Below are positions 25,813-32,522 of a DNA stretch of 34,659 nt, piece by piece. A program made the position numbers and the translations under genes. Each line of letters opens with the position of its first letter. Position 1 is the first letter of the stretch. The DNA lies in the NCBI GenBank assembly GCA_016201405.1, contig JACQCZ010000002.1, positions 1 through 34,659 on the forward strand. The letters run 5' to 3'. Origin of the DNA: Candidatus Acetothermia bacterium (GTDB lineage Bacteria; Bipolaricaulota; Bipolaricaulia; RBG-16-55-9). Below the pieces are notes generated by a model. It searched no databases. It saw only the letters and a program-made list of their open reading frames with translations, and had not been told where the DNA came from.

Positions 25813-26024
25813 AGACCTCTTTAAAAGAGGTCAAAGTTGAAGACTCTGGCGAAAGCAACGCTTTGATCGCCATGCAAATGTCTTCAACCCCAGTGGTGAA
25901 GGTTGGCCTGCCGTCTAGGGCAGAGCTCTCGACATTAAGGAGGGCTAAAGTGATAGTTCACCACTGCAGATCTGAAGCCCGTTGGCCGCAGTCCGAGTGA
26001 CAACATGATGCGCCAGCGGGCTTC
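25813..26024 (+). ncRNA. Candidate structured regulatory RNA with switchable ribosome-site pairing
   Basis: About 210 bases right after a good promoter fold almost completely. P1: GACCTCTT (25814-25821) with AAGAGGTC (25825-25832). P2: GTTGAAGAC (25836-25844) with GTCTTCAAC (25880-25888). P3 inside it: TGGCG (25847-25851) with CGCCA (25868-25872). P4: AAAGC (25852-25856) with GCTTT (25860-25864). P5: CTGCC (25908-25912) with GGCAG (25919-25923). P6: CAGTGGTGAA (25891-25900) with TTCACCACTG (25957-25966). P7: 12 bp, 25974-25985 with 26013-26024. The P1 strand CCTCTTTAA (25816-25824) can instead pair with TTAAGGAGG (25935-25943), the ribosome site of a 16-codon frame. That alternative is riboswitch-like. 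I match it to no known RNA class; ligand and target are unknown. Confidence 0.6.
25950..26000 (+). CDS. Possible 16-residue leader peptide in the structured RNA
   Basis: GTG at 25950-25952 lies 6 bases after a perfect AAGGAGG (25937-25943), the strongest such site nearby, and the frame ends with TGA at 25998-26000. The peptide begins MIVHHC and ends PQSE. Codons 3-6 form one strand of helix P6, so translation would open P6. It could be a sensing leader peptide or chance. No run of one amino acid suggests classical attenuation. Confidence 0.35.
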   Translation: MIVHHCRSEARWPQSE

Positions 26025-26084
26025 GCACTTAGAAATCTGGATAGAGTCTGCCACCTCCCCACTTCTCCCCAAAGTGCTATACTA

Positions 26085-26093
26085 AGATGTCGG
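26085..26093 (+). promoter_or_regulatory. Possible extended -10 promoter
   Basis: TGC followed by TATACT (26088-26093) fits an extended -10 without a -35. A start near 26100 would give a 45-base leader to the gene at 26145. Confidence 0.4.
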
Positions 26094-26144
26094 GATTATA
26101 AGTTTGGGGGCGAACTCTCCGAGTCAGATAGGAAGAGGTGCAGG

Positions 26145-26378
26145 ATGAACTCAGAATACGATGAGAATGGCTGTGTCTTACTGCTTAAAAAGTGGATGGG
26201 CGGGCGGTCGCCTAACAAAAACATGGAACTGATGAAGTTAGAAGAGATCGATCAGGAAGTTGGTCTTCCCTCCGGATCAGCGGGAAAGTACCTTGAGATT
26301 GCTGCGAAACATTGGGGCTACTCTGTCTCAAAGAGAGGGGCAAAGACGATTACATTAGAGAGACGCGCCCATGCATAG
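26145..26378 (+). CDS. Small unknown protein
   Basis: 77 residues; ATG at 26145 with GAAGAGGTGCAGG upstream. The N-terminal third is acidic and hydrophobic (SEYDENGCVLLLKKWMG). The rest, LEEIDQEVGLPSGSAGKYLEIAAKHWGYSVSKRGAKTITLERR read in parts, looks like a winged-helix or helix-turn-helix arrangement: helix, PSGSAG turn, helix, then a basic strand. A nucleic-acid-binding role is possible but inferred only from this pattern. It follows the structured RNA and could be its regulatory target. Confidence 0.55.
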   Translation: MNSEYDENGCVLLLKKWMGGRSPNKNMELMKLEEIDQEVGLPSGSAGKYLEIAAKHWGYSVSKRGAKTITLERRAHA

Positions 26379-26535
26379 GGTATGCTTTTCTAGCGATGAA
26401 ATACAGCCATCTCTCCAGCCCTCGGTCTACTTTCGGGCATCTCCTGCGCCGCCCATAAATCCAGAAACGACTCACCCGAGCTCTCCGAAACAGTTGAGTT
26501 GAGAAGAACAAAGGGAAAAGATAATGGGTAAAGGG

Positions 26536-26565
26536 ATTGACAAGTGACGCTTGTCAATGTATATT
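26536..26565 (+). promoter_or_regulatory. higBA promoter with embedded operator
   Basis: TTGACA (26537-26542), 17 bases, then TATATT (26560-26565). A perfect inverted repeat, ATTGACAAG (26536-26544) with CTTGTCAAT (26550-26558), covers the -35 box and the spacer. A repressor such as HigA binding here would block RNA polymerase. The inferred start is at the A of the higB ATG (26572). Confidence 0.75.
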
Positions 26566-26571
26566 TTCTAA

Positions 26572-26850
26572 ATGATCGTAGGATTCAAGGATAGGAGACT
26601 GAAACGCTTCTATGAAAAAGGCGATAGGCGGCAACTTTCTCCAGAGCTGGTAGACAGAATCGAAACGATCTTAGGCCGTCTTGATACCGCCAAAGAGATT
26701 TATGATATGGGTATTCACAGTTATCGTTTGCATGCGCTTGCTGGAGAGCTAGAGGGGTTCTGGGCTGTGATCGTCAGGGCCAACTGGCGAATCATCTTCC
26801 GCTTTGAAGATGAAAATGCATTCGATGTTGCACTGATTGATTACCACTGA
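26572..26850 (+). CDS. higB: HigB-like ribonuclease toxin (RelE superfamily)
   Basis: 92 residues, the standard HigB length. The features SYRLHALAGELEGFWAVIVRANWRIIFRFED and the ending DVALIDYH match the family, which cuts mRNA on the ribosome. The gene has no Shine-Dalgarno; its promoter predicts a leaderless mRNA starting at the ATG. The antitoxin gene follows 12 bases downstream, the toxin-first order typical of higBA. Confidence 0.88.
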   Translation: MIVGFKDRRLKRFYEKGDRRQLSPELVDRIETILGRLDTAKEIYDMGIHSYRLHALAGELEGFWAVIVRANWRIIFRFEDENAFDVALIDYH

Positions 26851-26862
26851 AAGGAAGATCGT

Positions 26863-27177
26863 ATGCCAATGTTCAACCCCCCTCATCCTGGGAAGGCCGT
26901 TCGCGTCGACTGTCTGGAACCGTTTGACCTAACAGTCACAGAGGCCGCTAAGATCTTAGGAGTCAGCCGTCAAGCGCTAAACAATCTCGTCAATGAGAAG
27001 GCCGGGGTATCTCCGGAAATGGCAATTCGTTTGGCGAAAGCTTTTGGTGGATCACCTGAATCATGGCTTGAGCTGCAGTTGGCTTTTGAGCTTTGGCAGG
27101 CACAGCAAGACGCTGATGAAATCGATGTTGAGCCTGTCATCTCCTCGCGAAAGCTGGGAAGAGACTTTCATGAATAG
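26863..27177 (+). CDS. higA: HigA-like antitoxin
   Basis: 104 residues, XRE-type. It opens with NPPHPGKAVRVDCLEPFDLTVTEAAKILGVSRQALNNLVNEKAGVSPEMAIRLAKAFGGSPESWL, read in sections: a helix-turn-helix with the HPG opening characteristic of HigA. The remaining helix (QLAFELWQAQQDADEIDV) is acidic. AAGGAAG lies a few bases before the ATG. It neutralises HigB and represses the operon, probably at the palindrome 26536-26558. Confidence 0.88.
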   Translation: MPMFNPPHPGKAVRVDCLEPFDLTVTEAAKILGVSRQALNNLVNEKAGVSPEMAIRLAKAFGGSPESWLELQLAFELWQAQQDADEIDVEPVISSRKLGRDFHE

Positions 27178-27233
27178 TATGTTCCGCTCGATCTTGACGA
27201 AGTTGCATAAGTCAAGAAATATGCAATCCTACG

Positions 27234-27262
27234 TTGACAGAGAGCTTTTAAGTTAGTATGGT
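27234..27262 (+). promoter_or_regulatory. typA promoter
   Basis: TTGACA (27234-27239), 17 bases, then TATGGT (27257-27262). Transcription would start near 27269, at the foot of the leader hairpin. Confidence 0.55.
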
Positions 27263-27265
27263 TAT

Positions 27266-27295
27266 AGCACCTCCCGCGATGGAGGGCTTTTTTTT
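27266..27295 (+). promoter_or_regulatory. typA leader: terminator-shaped hairpin holding the ribosome binding site
   Basis: AGC-A-CCTCC (27266-27274) pairs with GGAGG-GCT (27281-27288) around a six-base loop and is followed by eight T (27288-27295), immediately before the ATG at 27296. It has the form of an intrinsic terminator, but its 3' arm GGAGG is also the only Shine-Dalgarno for typA, 10 bases before the ATG. It may terminate higBA transcripts, hide the ribosome site, or both. Confidence 0.65.
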
Positions 27296-29041
27296 ATGCA
27301 AATACGAAATATTGCAATTATCGCACACGTAGACCATGGCAAGACCACATTGACCGACGCCATGCTGCGCCAGACCGGCGCGGCGGCGACCGGTGTCACA
27401 ATGGATACGAACGCGCTGGAGCAGGAGCGCGGTATCACGATCTACGCCAAGAATGCGGCTCTCTACTATAAAGGCACCAAGATCAATATTGTGGACACTC
27501 CCGGTCACGCCGACTTTGGCTCGGAGGTCGAGCGAGTCATCCGCTCAATCGACTGTGTATTGCTGGTCGTGGATGCCCAAGAAGGGCCGATGCCCCAGAC
27601 CCGCTTTGTGCTCAAAAAATCATTGGAGCTGGGACTCAAGCCAATTGTGATTATCAACAAAATCGACAAACAGGCCGCAGACCCGCACTGGTGCGAAGAA
27701 GAAGTTCTCGCTCTCTTCTTTGAGCTGGGCGCCGATGATGAGCAGGCGCACTTTCCCGTCGTCTATGCCATCGGACGCGAAGGCATCGCCAAGCGCAAGC
27801 TCACCGATGAATCGACAGACCTGACTCCGTTGTTAGACACAATTCTCGAAAAAGTCCCGCCGACTTCATCGGAAGAGCTAGTCGGCAAGCCGCTCAGATT
27901 GCAGCCCTTCAATCTTGGCTATGATAATTTTTTGGGACGACTCGCTATCGCCCGCATCTATGAAGGTGTTGCCAAGACGGGTCAGCAAGTATTTGTAAAA
28001 AAGCCAAACGGCGAGACGCGCACCGGGAAGCTGACCAAATTGTTTTCATTTATGGGGCTTCAGCGTGTCGATACAACAGAAGCTGGCGCCGGAGATATTG
28101 TCATGGTTGCCGGACTGCCGGATATCTTCATCGGCGAGACCGTGACCAGCAGCGAAGATTCCGTGCCATTACCGGCCATCGCCATAGATGAGCCGACCAT
28201 CTCGCTCTTATTTTTAGTCAACAACTCTCCGCTTGCAGGCCGGGATGGCAAATATGTCACCTCCCGACAGATTCGAGAGTTTCTGGAGCGCGAGCTGGAG
28301 GTCAATGTTGGCCTCAAAGTTGATTTCTCAAGCAATGAGAGCTTTAAGGTCTATGGCCGGGGCGAGCTGCACATCGCCATTTTGCTAGAGAACATGCGCC
28401 GCGCAGGATATGAGCTTCAAGTCTCGCAGCCGCGTGTGATCATCCGCGAAGAGAATGGCCGCAAGCTTGAGCCCTTTGAAGAAGTGATTGTCGATACACC
28501 CAAAGAGTATCAAGGAACTGTGATTGAGAAGCTCTCCAACCGTGGATTCGTCGCCCATGCCATCGTGCCTCATGGCGATGCCGTCCGCTTATCATTCGAA
28601 GGGCCAACCCGCGGGCTGCTTGGCTATCGCAACCAGTTTGTCATTGATACTCGCGGCGAAGGGATTCTCTCGGCACGCGTCGTCGGCTTCCGCCCCTTTG
28701 TCGGAGAGATTCAGAAGCGCACCGTCGGATCGATGGCTTCCATGGTGAGCGGCACTTCCGTCGCCTATGCCCTCTGGGGGTTGCAAGAGCGCGGGGTTCT
28801 CTATATCGGGCCTGGCGTGCCCGTCTATGAGGGCATGGTGATTGGAAACACCGCCAAGCGCGAAGAGATGCGGGTCAACCCGACCAAAGGGAAACAGCTT
28901 ACCAATATGCGCTCCTCCGGATCGGATGAGGCGATCGATCTCATTCCGCCCTTCAGGCTCACGATTGAGAGTGGCCTTGAGATTATGTCTGAAGATGAAT
29001 TTTTAGAGATCACGCCCAAGAGCGTGCGTCTGCGCAAGTAG
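27296..29041 (+). CDS. typA: TypA/BipA ribosome-associated GTPase, amber-truncated at the C-terminus
   Basis: 581 residues, ATG at 27296. G1 AHVDHGKT (10-17), G3 DTPGH (67-71, His 71 catalytic) and G4 NKID (121-124) are intact; the EF-G-like domains and the C-terminal TypA domain follow. TypA binds the 70S ribosome or 50S precursors and supports growth in cold and stress. The frame stops at TAG (29039-29041) right after SVRLRK. The same frame then continues for 19 codons (29042-29098), beginning YLTEVARAKAQQ, to TAA at 29099-29101, which restores the usual length (about 600) and the basic tail. A point mutation, amber readthrough or sequence error would explain this. Confidence 0.93.
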   Translation: MQIRNIAIIAHVDHGKTTLTDAMLRQTGAAATGVTMDTNALEQERGITIYAKNAALYYKGTKINIVDTPGHADFGSEVERVIRSIDCVLLVVDAQEGPMPQTRFVLKKSLELGLKPIVIINKIDKQAADPHWCEEEVLALFFELGADDEQAHFPVVYAIGREGIAKRKLTDESTDLTPLLDTILEKVPPTSSEELVGKPLRLQPFNLGYDNFLGRLAIARIYEGVAKTGQQVFVKKPNGETRTGKLTKLFSFMGLQRVDTTEAGAGDIVMVAGLPDIFIGETVTSSEDSVPLPAIAIDEPTISLLFLVNNSPLAGRDGKYVTSRQIREFLERELEVNVGLKVDFSSNESFKVYGRGELHIAILLENMRRAGYELQVSQPRVIIREENGRKLEPFEEVIVDTPKEYQGTVIEKLSNRGFVAHAIVPHGDAVRLSFEGPTRGLLGYRNQFVIDTRGEGILSARVVGFRPFVGEIQKRTVGSMASMVSGTSVAYALWGLQERGVLYIGPGVPVYEGMVIGNTAKREEMRVNPTKGKQLTNMRSSGSDEAIDLIPPFRLTIESGLEIMSEDEFLEITPKSVRLRK

Positions 29042-29113
29042 TATCTCACCGAGGTCGCCCGGGCCAAAGCGCAGCAGGCGGCCAAAGCCTCCCAGCGATA
29101 AAGCCGTCTGCTG

Positions 29114-29119
29114 TATAAT
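29114..29119 (+). promoter_or_regulatory. Possible -10 box before the FecR-like secreted gene
   Basis: A perfect TATAAT 101 bases before the start at 29221, without a clear -35. It lies just past the ancestral typA end. Confidence 0.35.
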
Positions 29120-29220
29120 GGACAAATGCGACATGGACGCAGGTCATGCATCATTTTTTCTAAAGTCAGCTGCGACGAAGATTAAAGGCTTGTCCACGAA
29201 CTTCTAGGGGGAGAATGACG

Positions 29221-31008
29221 ATGAGACTCGTTCAGAAACCTCTCTGGCTGCTCATCACCGCGGGGCTGGCTTTTGTGGCCGTAGCTCCGAATGCCTTGGC
29301 CATCGATGCAACACTCAGCTGCAGCGGAGTCGTCGAATTGGTCTCCGCCATGACCTGCTCAATCACGTTCAAGGATTTTCCGCAAGCTGCCCAATCCCGC
29401 GTTCTCATCTCGACGGACCCAGACTGGTCGCAGACGGATCCGACCGCGCCCCTGCTCACCGTTGAGAGCCTGCTCTATCCCGATGGAAGATCCCAGCGGG
29501 TAGTCTCTTTAAGAATCATGCCTCATACGCAGACGCGGCCCGGGACTTACAAGACCGAAATCGTCATTATCTACCTCTCCTTTGCAGGAGATGCCCAGAC
29601 GGTTCAGACGCGGCTCCCGCTCACAGTCCGGGTGCCATCGGTCGAAGGTCCATCGCAGCCGCCACAGACTGGGACCGGAAAGCCTCCCAAGATTGACTCC
29701 GTCAGCATTGATGGCAAGACGCTCTTTGCCAATGACCCATTTGAGTGGTCGCTGGGCTATGAAGATCCGGATCAAGATGTAGCCGAAGTGCGGTTCCAGA
29801 CGCGGGTCTCTTCGGATTCGATCATCTGGCTCGACGCCGGCTCCTATGATCCCCATGCCCAGGGCCAGCCCACGGGTACGCTTCCAATCACCACCATCTG
29901 CAATCAGGCCGGCACGCTCTATCGGCGCGTCCTCTTGAAGGATGCGGCCGGGAATTCGAGCGAGCCCTTTGAATACCACTTCAAATGCGAGTTTGCACGG
30001 GCCAAGATTGATGTTGCCGGCAATTCTGTCGTCCATACCAAAGAGGGTGTCGATCTCAAAGCGGCTGCCGGAATGCCTCTTCGGGATGGAGATACGCTCA
30101 CGGCGACCAACAACTGCACCTTAGAGCTTGAGAATGGGGACATTCTGGAGATCGGCTCCCGCATCACCCAGCCACAGCCTGTCAAGACCGTTCTTATTCT
30201 CAATGGGCCCACGTCAGCCAGTCAGTGGAGCAGCGTCAAGAGCATCGGGCTTCAAGAGGGGAATTTCTATTATTATCATGTGAGTGGATCCGACCCCAAG
30301 ACATCGGATGAATTTCAGATCAAGACCCCCTATTTTGTCGCCAATCCCTCAGGGGCCAGCTTCTTTGTCACCCATGATCCCCAGGCCAAGCTCAGCTCGA
30401 TAGGCGTTGTGAACGGCACAATCCGTGTCACTTCCAATACGCCTTCGTCGCCAACCTTGATTCTCAAATCGAGCCAGCAGGTGGCTGTCTCGCCCACGGG
30501 GACGAGCCTGGTGACATCCATTGGCTCTGGCAATACGCCATCCGGCTCTCCATCCACTCTGAAAGACTTTGACAAAAATAATAACAATAAGCTGGATGAT
30601 TCAGAATTTTTCGCCATTGTCGATGTCTGGATCGGGGGGAAGATCACCGACAAATTCTTCTTCTCCGCCGTTGACCACTGGGTGGCGAATCAGCCAATCG
30701 CCACGGCTGCCGGGCTTATTCCGCAGTCCTATGACCGCAGATTTGAGCTCATGACCACGCACAGTGCGAAACAATTTGGCATTGTAGTGAGAGGCAGCGG
30801 GTTGCAGTCGATTCATGTTCAGATCTTTGATTTGAAGGGACGAGAGATTTTCGATCAGCAGGCCTTTGGCTCCCGCCTGAGCTTCAATCTCACTTCTCAT
30901 CAAAATGGTCTGTTGGCCAATGGGACTTATCTTTGTATCATCACCGGAATTGGCAGCGATGGCTTCCATCTAATAAGTGAAGTGAAGAAACTGGTCGTGC
31001 TTCGATAG
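29221..31008 (+). CDS. Secreted protein with FecR-like domain, dockerin-like segment and FlgD-like C-terminus
   Basis: 595 residues. ATG at 29221 is preferred to the ATG at 29215, which sits too close to the AGGGGGAG site. Residues 1-27 are a signal peptide (LLITAGLAFVAVAPNALA). Residues 28-140 are beta-rich; around 155-260 is a disulfide-bearing Ig-like region. Residues 261-430 resemble a FecR domain: DGDTLTATNNCTLELENGDILEIG, then FQIKTPYFVANPSGASFFV and VVNGTIRVTS. Near residue 450 comes FDKNNNNKLDDSEFF with repeats IVDVWIGGKI and AVDHWVANQP. The last 80 residues are the FlgD-like module ending EVKKLVVLR. FecR domains usually relay signals to sigma factors, but no sigma gene is near and this one is exported. 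Function unknown. Confidence 0.75.
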   Translation: MRLVQKPLWLLITAGLAFVAVAPNALAIDATLSCSGVVELVSAMTCSITFKDFPQAAQSRVLISTDPDWSQTDPTAPLLTVESLLYPDGRSQRVVSLRIMPHTQTRPGTYKTEIVIIYLSFAGDAQTVQTRLPLTVRVPSVEGPSQPPQTGTGKPPKIDSVSIDGKTLFANDPFEWSLGYEDPDQDVAEVRFQTRVSSDSIIWLDAGSYDPHAQGQPTGTLPITTICNQAGTLYRRVLLKDAAGNSSEPFEYHFKCEFARAKIDVAGNSVVHTKEGVDLKAAAGMPLRDGDTLTATNNCTLELENGDILEIGSRITQPQPVKTVLILNGPTSASQWSSVKSIGLQEGNFYYYHVSGSDPKTSDEFQIKTPYFVANPSGASFFVTHDPQAKLSSIGVVNGTIRVTSNTPSSPTLILKSSQQVAVSPTGTSLVTSIGSGNTPSGSPSTLKDFDKNNNNKLDDSEFFAIVDVWIGGKITDKFFFSAVDHWVANQPIATAAGLIPQSYDRRFELMTTHSAKQFGIVVRGSGLQSIHVQIFDLKGREIFDQQAFGSRLSFNLTSHQNGLLANGTYLCIITGIGSDGFHLISEVKKLVVLR

Positions 31009-31042
31009 GATTTTTTGGTACGCCACTGGATCCCGGATCTCC

Positions 31043-31118
31043 CCCCGGATCAAGTTCAGGGTTCGTCCGGGGTGACAATCCATGATTAGCCCGTAATTCC
31101 CTGCGAAAGCGGGAATCC
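31043..31118. repeat. REP-like intergenic palindromes
   Basis: Two adjacent hairpins: CCCCGGA (31043-31049) with TCCGGGG (31066-31072), and ATTCCC (31096-31101) with GGGAAT (31111-31116) closing a GC stem with a GAAA loop. Such GATCAAG and ATTCCC/GGGAAT palindromes are known as dispersed repeats in many genomes. Confidence 0.5.
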
Positions 31119-31256
31119 AAAGACTTTACTATCTAATCCAATCTCTGTTCCCAACCACCAGTGCTGAAATTGGAATCTCAATCCGCTTCCGCATATACTC
31201 TCCTTCAATCTGGCAAATCAAGTGATACGGCGTTTTGAAAGCATAAGGAGGCGCTC

Positions 31257-32450
31257 TTGTTGCTAAAGCAGGCGATCAGATTTGCAATCGTTGCAGGACT
31301 TTTCATTATGGCCGGCTCGTTTGGGGCCTTTGCATTCCCATCGATCTCCAATGATTATGTCTTGGTCATTGATACATCGGAGATGATGGGGAGCAACATC
31401 AATTGGGTGCTCGATTCATACTCGAATTTGGTCAAGAACCAGATTGCCCCCTTGGCCGATGGACCTGGCGAGATCAACGTCGGAGTCGTGATTTTCGGAC
31501 AGAGAGCGCGTCAGATCATTGGCCTGACGGACGCCTATACGCACTTGGACGCCATCGTTCAGGCGCTCGGCACTCGCTACATCAGCCCCATCTCTGAAGG
31601 AGCATCCAACTCCTCAGAAGGCATTGACGTCGCGCGCTCCATTCTCAGTCAGGGGCACGGATTCCGTAAAATGATTCTGCTCTCCACCCGCTATTTTGCA
31701 AATACTTGGAATACAGAAACACGCAATGTGCCCTGCGCGCCGGGCGCCAACTCGATCTGTGCCCGTGTCGCATTCCAGAACGCCTGTGCCGATGCCAACC
31801 GCGATGGCTATGAGATCTGGGGGCTGGAGATCAGCCATTTCACCCAAGACGAGCTTCCCGCACAAGAGGATTATCCATACGCGCTTCAGCAGTGCGTAGT
31901 GCGCGCCGAGCGATTTGCGCAGGCCAGTAATAGCTCTGACTTTCTCAACTTTACCAAAGCGATGATTCAGCCGGGTCTGACGGCCTGTGTCAATGTCGGT
32001 TTCCTGGATGACCTCGACCGCAACATCAATGACCGCGTGGACACGCCGGAGTTCTTCAATGCCCTAGACTTCTGGATAGGAGGCTGTGTTCCGGACTCGA
32101 CCTTCTTTATTATTGTCGATCTCTGGATCAATGGAAAGCCGATCTCATCGAGCGATCTGCGCACGCGAATTCACACGCGCCCTCAGAGTCTGGCTCTGAC
32201 GACGACTCTCACGAAGACTCAATTCACAGTGCGTGCGGAGAGCGCAACTTCGATAGACCTTAATCTCTTCAGCCTGAGCGGCCAACGAATTTTCAATCAA
32301 TCTCAGAATGGGCAGACTCTGCGCTGGAACTTGCTAACTGCGAATGGAGCACCACTGTCCAATGGAGTCTATCTGGCTCAGATTATTGCTCGAGGCATTC
32401 ATGGTGAGATTGTGAGCATCGAGACAAAGAAGATTGTGGTGATGCATTAG
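31257..32450 (+). CDS. Secreted vWA-domain protein with dockerin-like segment and FlgD-like C-terminus
   Basis: 397 residues; TTG at 31257 with AAGGAGG five bases upstream. Residues 1-27 are a signal peptide (FAIVAGLFIMAGSFGAFAF). Residues 33-215 form a von Willebrand A domain: YVLVIDTSEMMG, INVGVVIFGQRARQIIG and KMILLSTRYF. The MIDAS is atypical: DTSEM (D39, S41) has Met where the third Ser is expected. Around 250-290, DDLDRNINDRVDTPEFF and two helices (ALDFWIGG, IVDLWINGK) form the dockerin-like segment. The last 80 residues are the FlgD-like module (SLSGQRIFNQ, LRWNLL, LSNGVYLAQI, ETKKIVVMH). Probably surface-exposed adhesion or assembly factor; it shares its ending with its neighbour at 29221 and with 2041-4317. 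Confidence 0.78.
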   Translation: MLLKQAIRFAIVAGLFIMAGSFGAFAFPSISNDYVLVIDTSEMMGSNINWVLDSYSNLVKNQIAPLADGPGEINVGVVIFGQRARQIIGLTDAYTHLDAIVQALGTRYISPISEGASNSSEGIDVARSILSQGHGFRKMILLSTRYFANTWNTETRNVPCAPGANSICARVAFQNACADANRDGYEIWGLEISHFTQDELPAQEDYPYALQQCVVRAERFAQASNSSDFLNFTKAMIQPGLTACVNVGFLDDLDRNINDRVDTPEFFNALDFWIGGCVPDSTFFIIVDLWINGKPISSSDLRTRIHTRPQSLALTTTLTKTQFTVRAESATSIDLNLFSLSGQRIFNQSQNGQTLRWNLLTANGAPLSNGVYLAQIIARGIHGEIVSIETKKIVVMH

Positions 32451-32522
32451 TTTTAAGTCTGCAGCGTATCTGCGATAATTCGAGAGCATAGCAACTAGAC
32501 TGCCCGAGAGACCTGGCGCAAT

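Noticed and set aside
25808-25836. Hammerhead-ribozyme-like core (TGATGAG, stem, AAA)
   Set aside because: The invariant C before TGATGA is T, and the conserved GAA after stem II reads AAA. Stems I and III are not found.
25974-26024. P7 as a rho-independent terminator
   Set aside because: The stem is strong, but the loop is long and no T tract follows.
29039-29041. TAG reassigned as a sense codon
   Set aside because: Several intact genes here end in TAG (amt, the HPt gene, the secreted gene ending at 31008), so TAG works as a stop.
2041-32450. Type IX secretion (Bacteroidota) C-terminal signal
   Set aside because: The module resembles T9SS/FlgD endings, but no T9SS genes are present and the phylum is unknown; called FlgD-like only.
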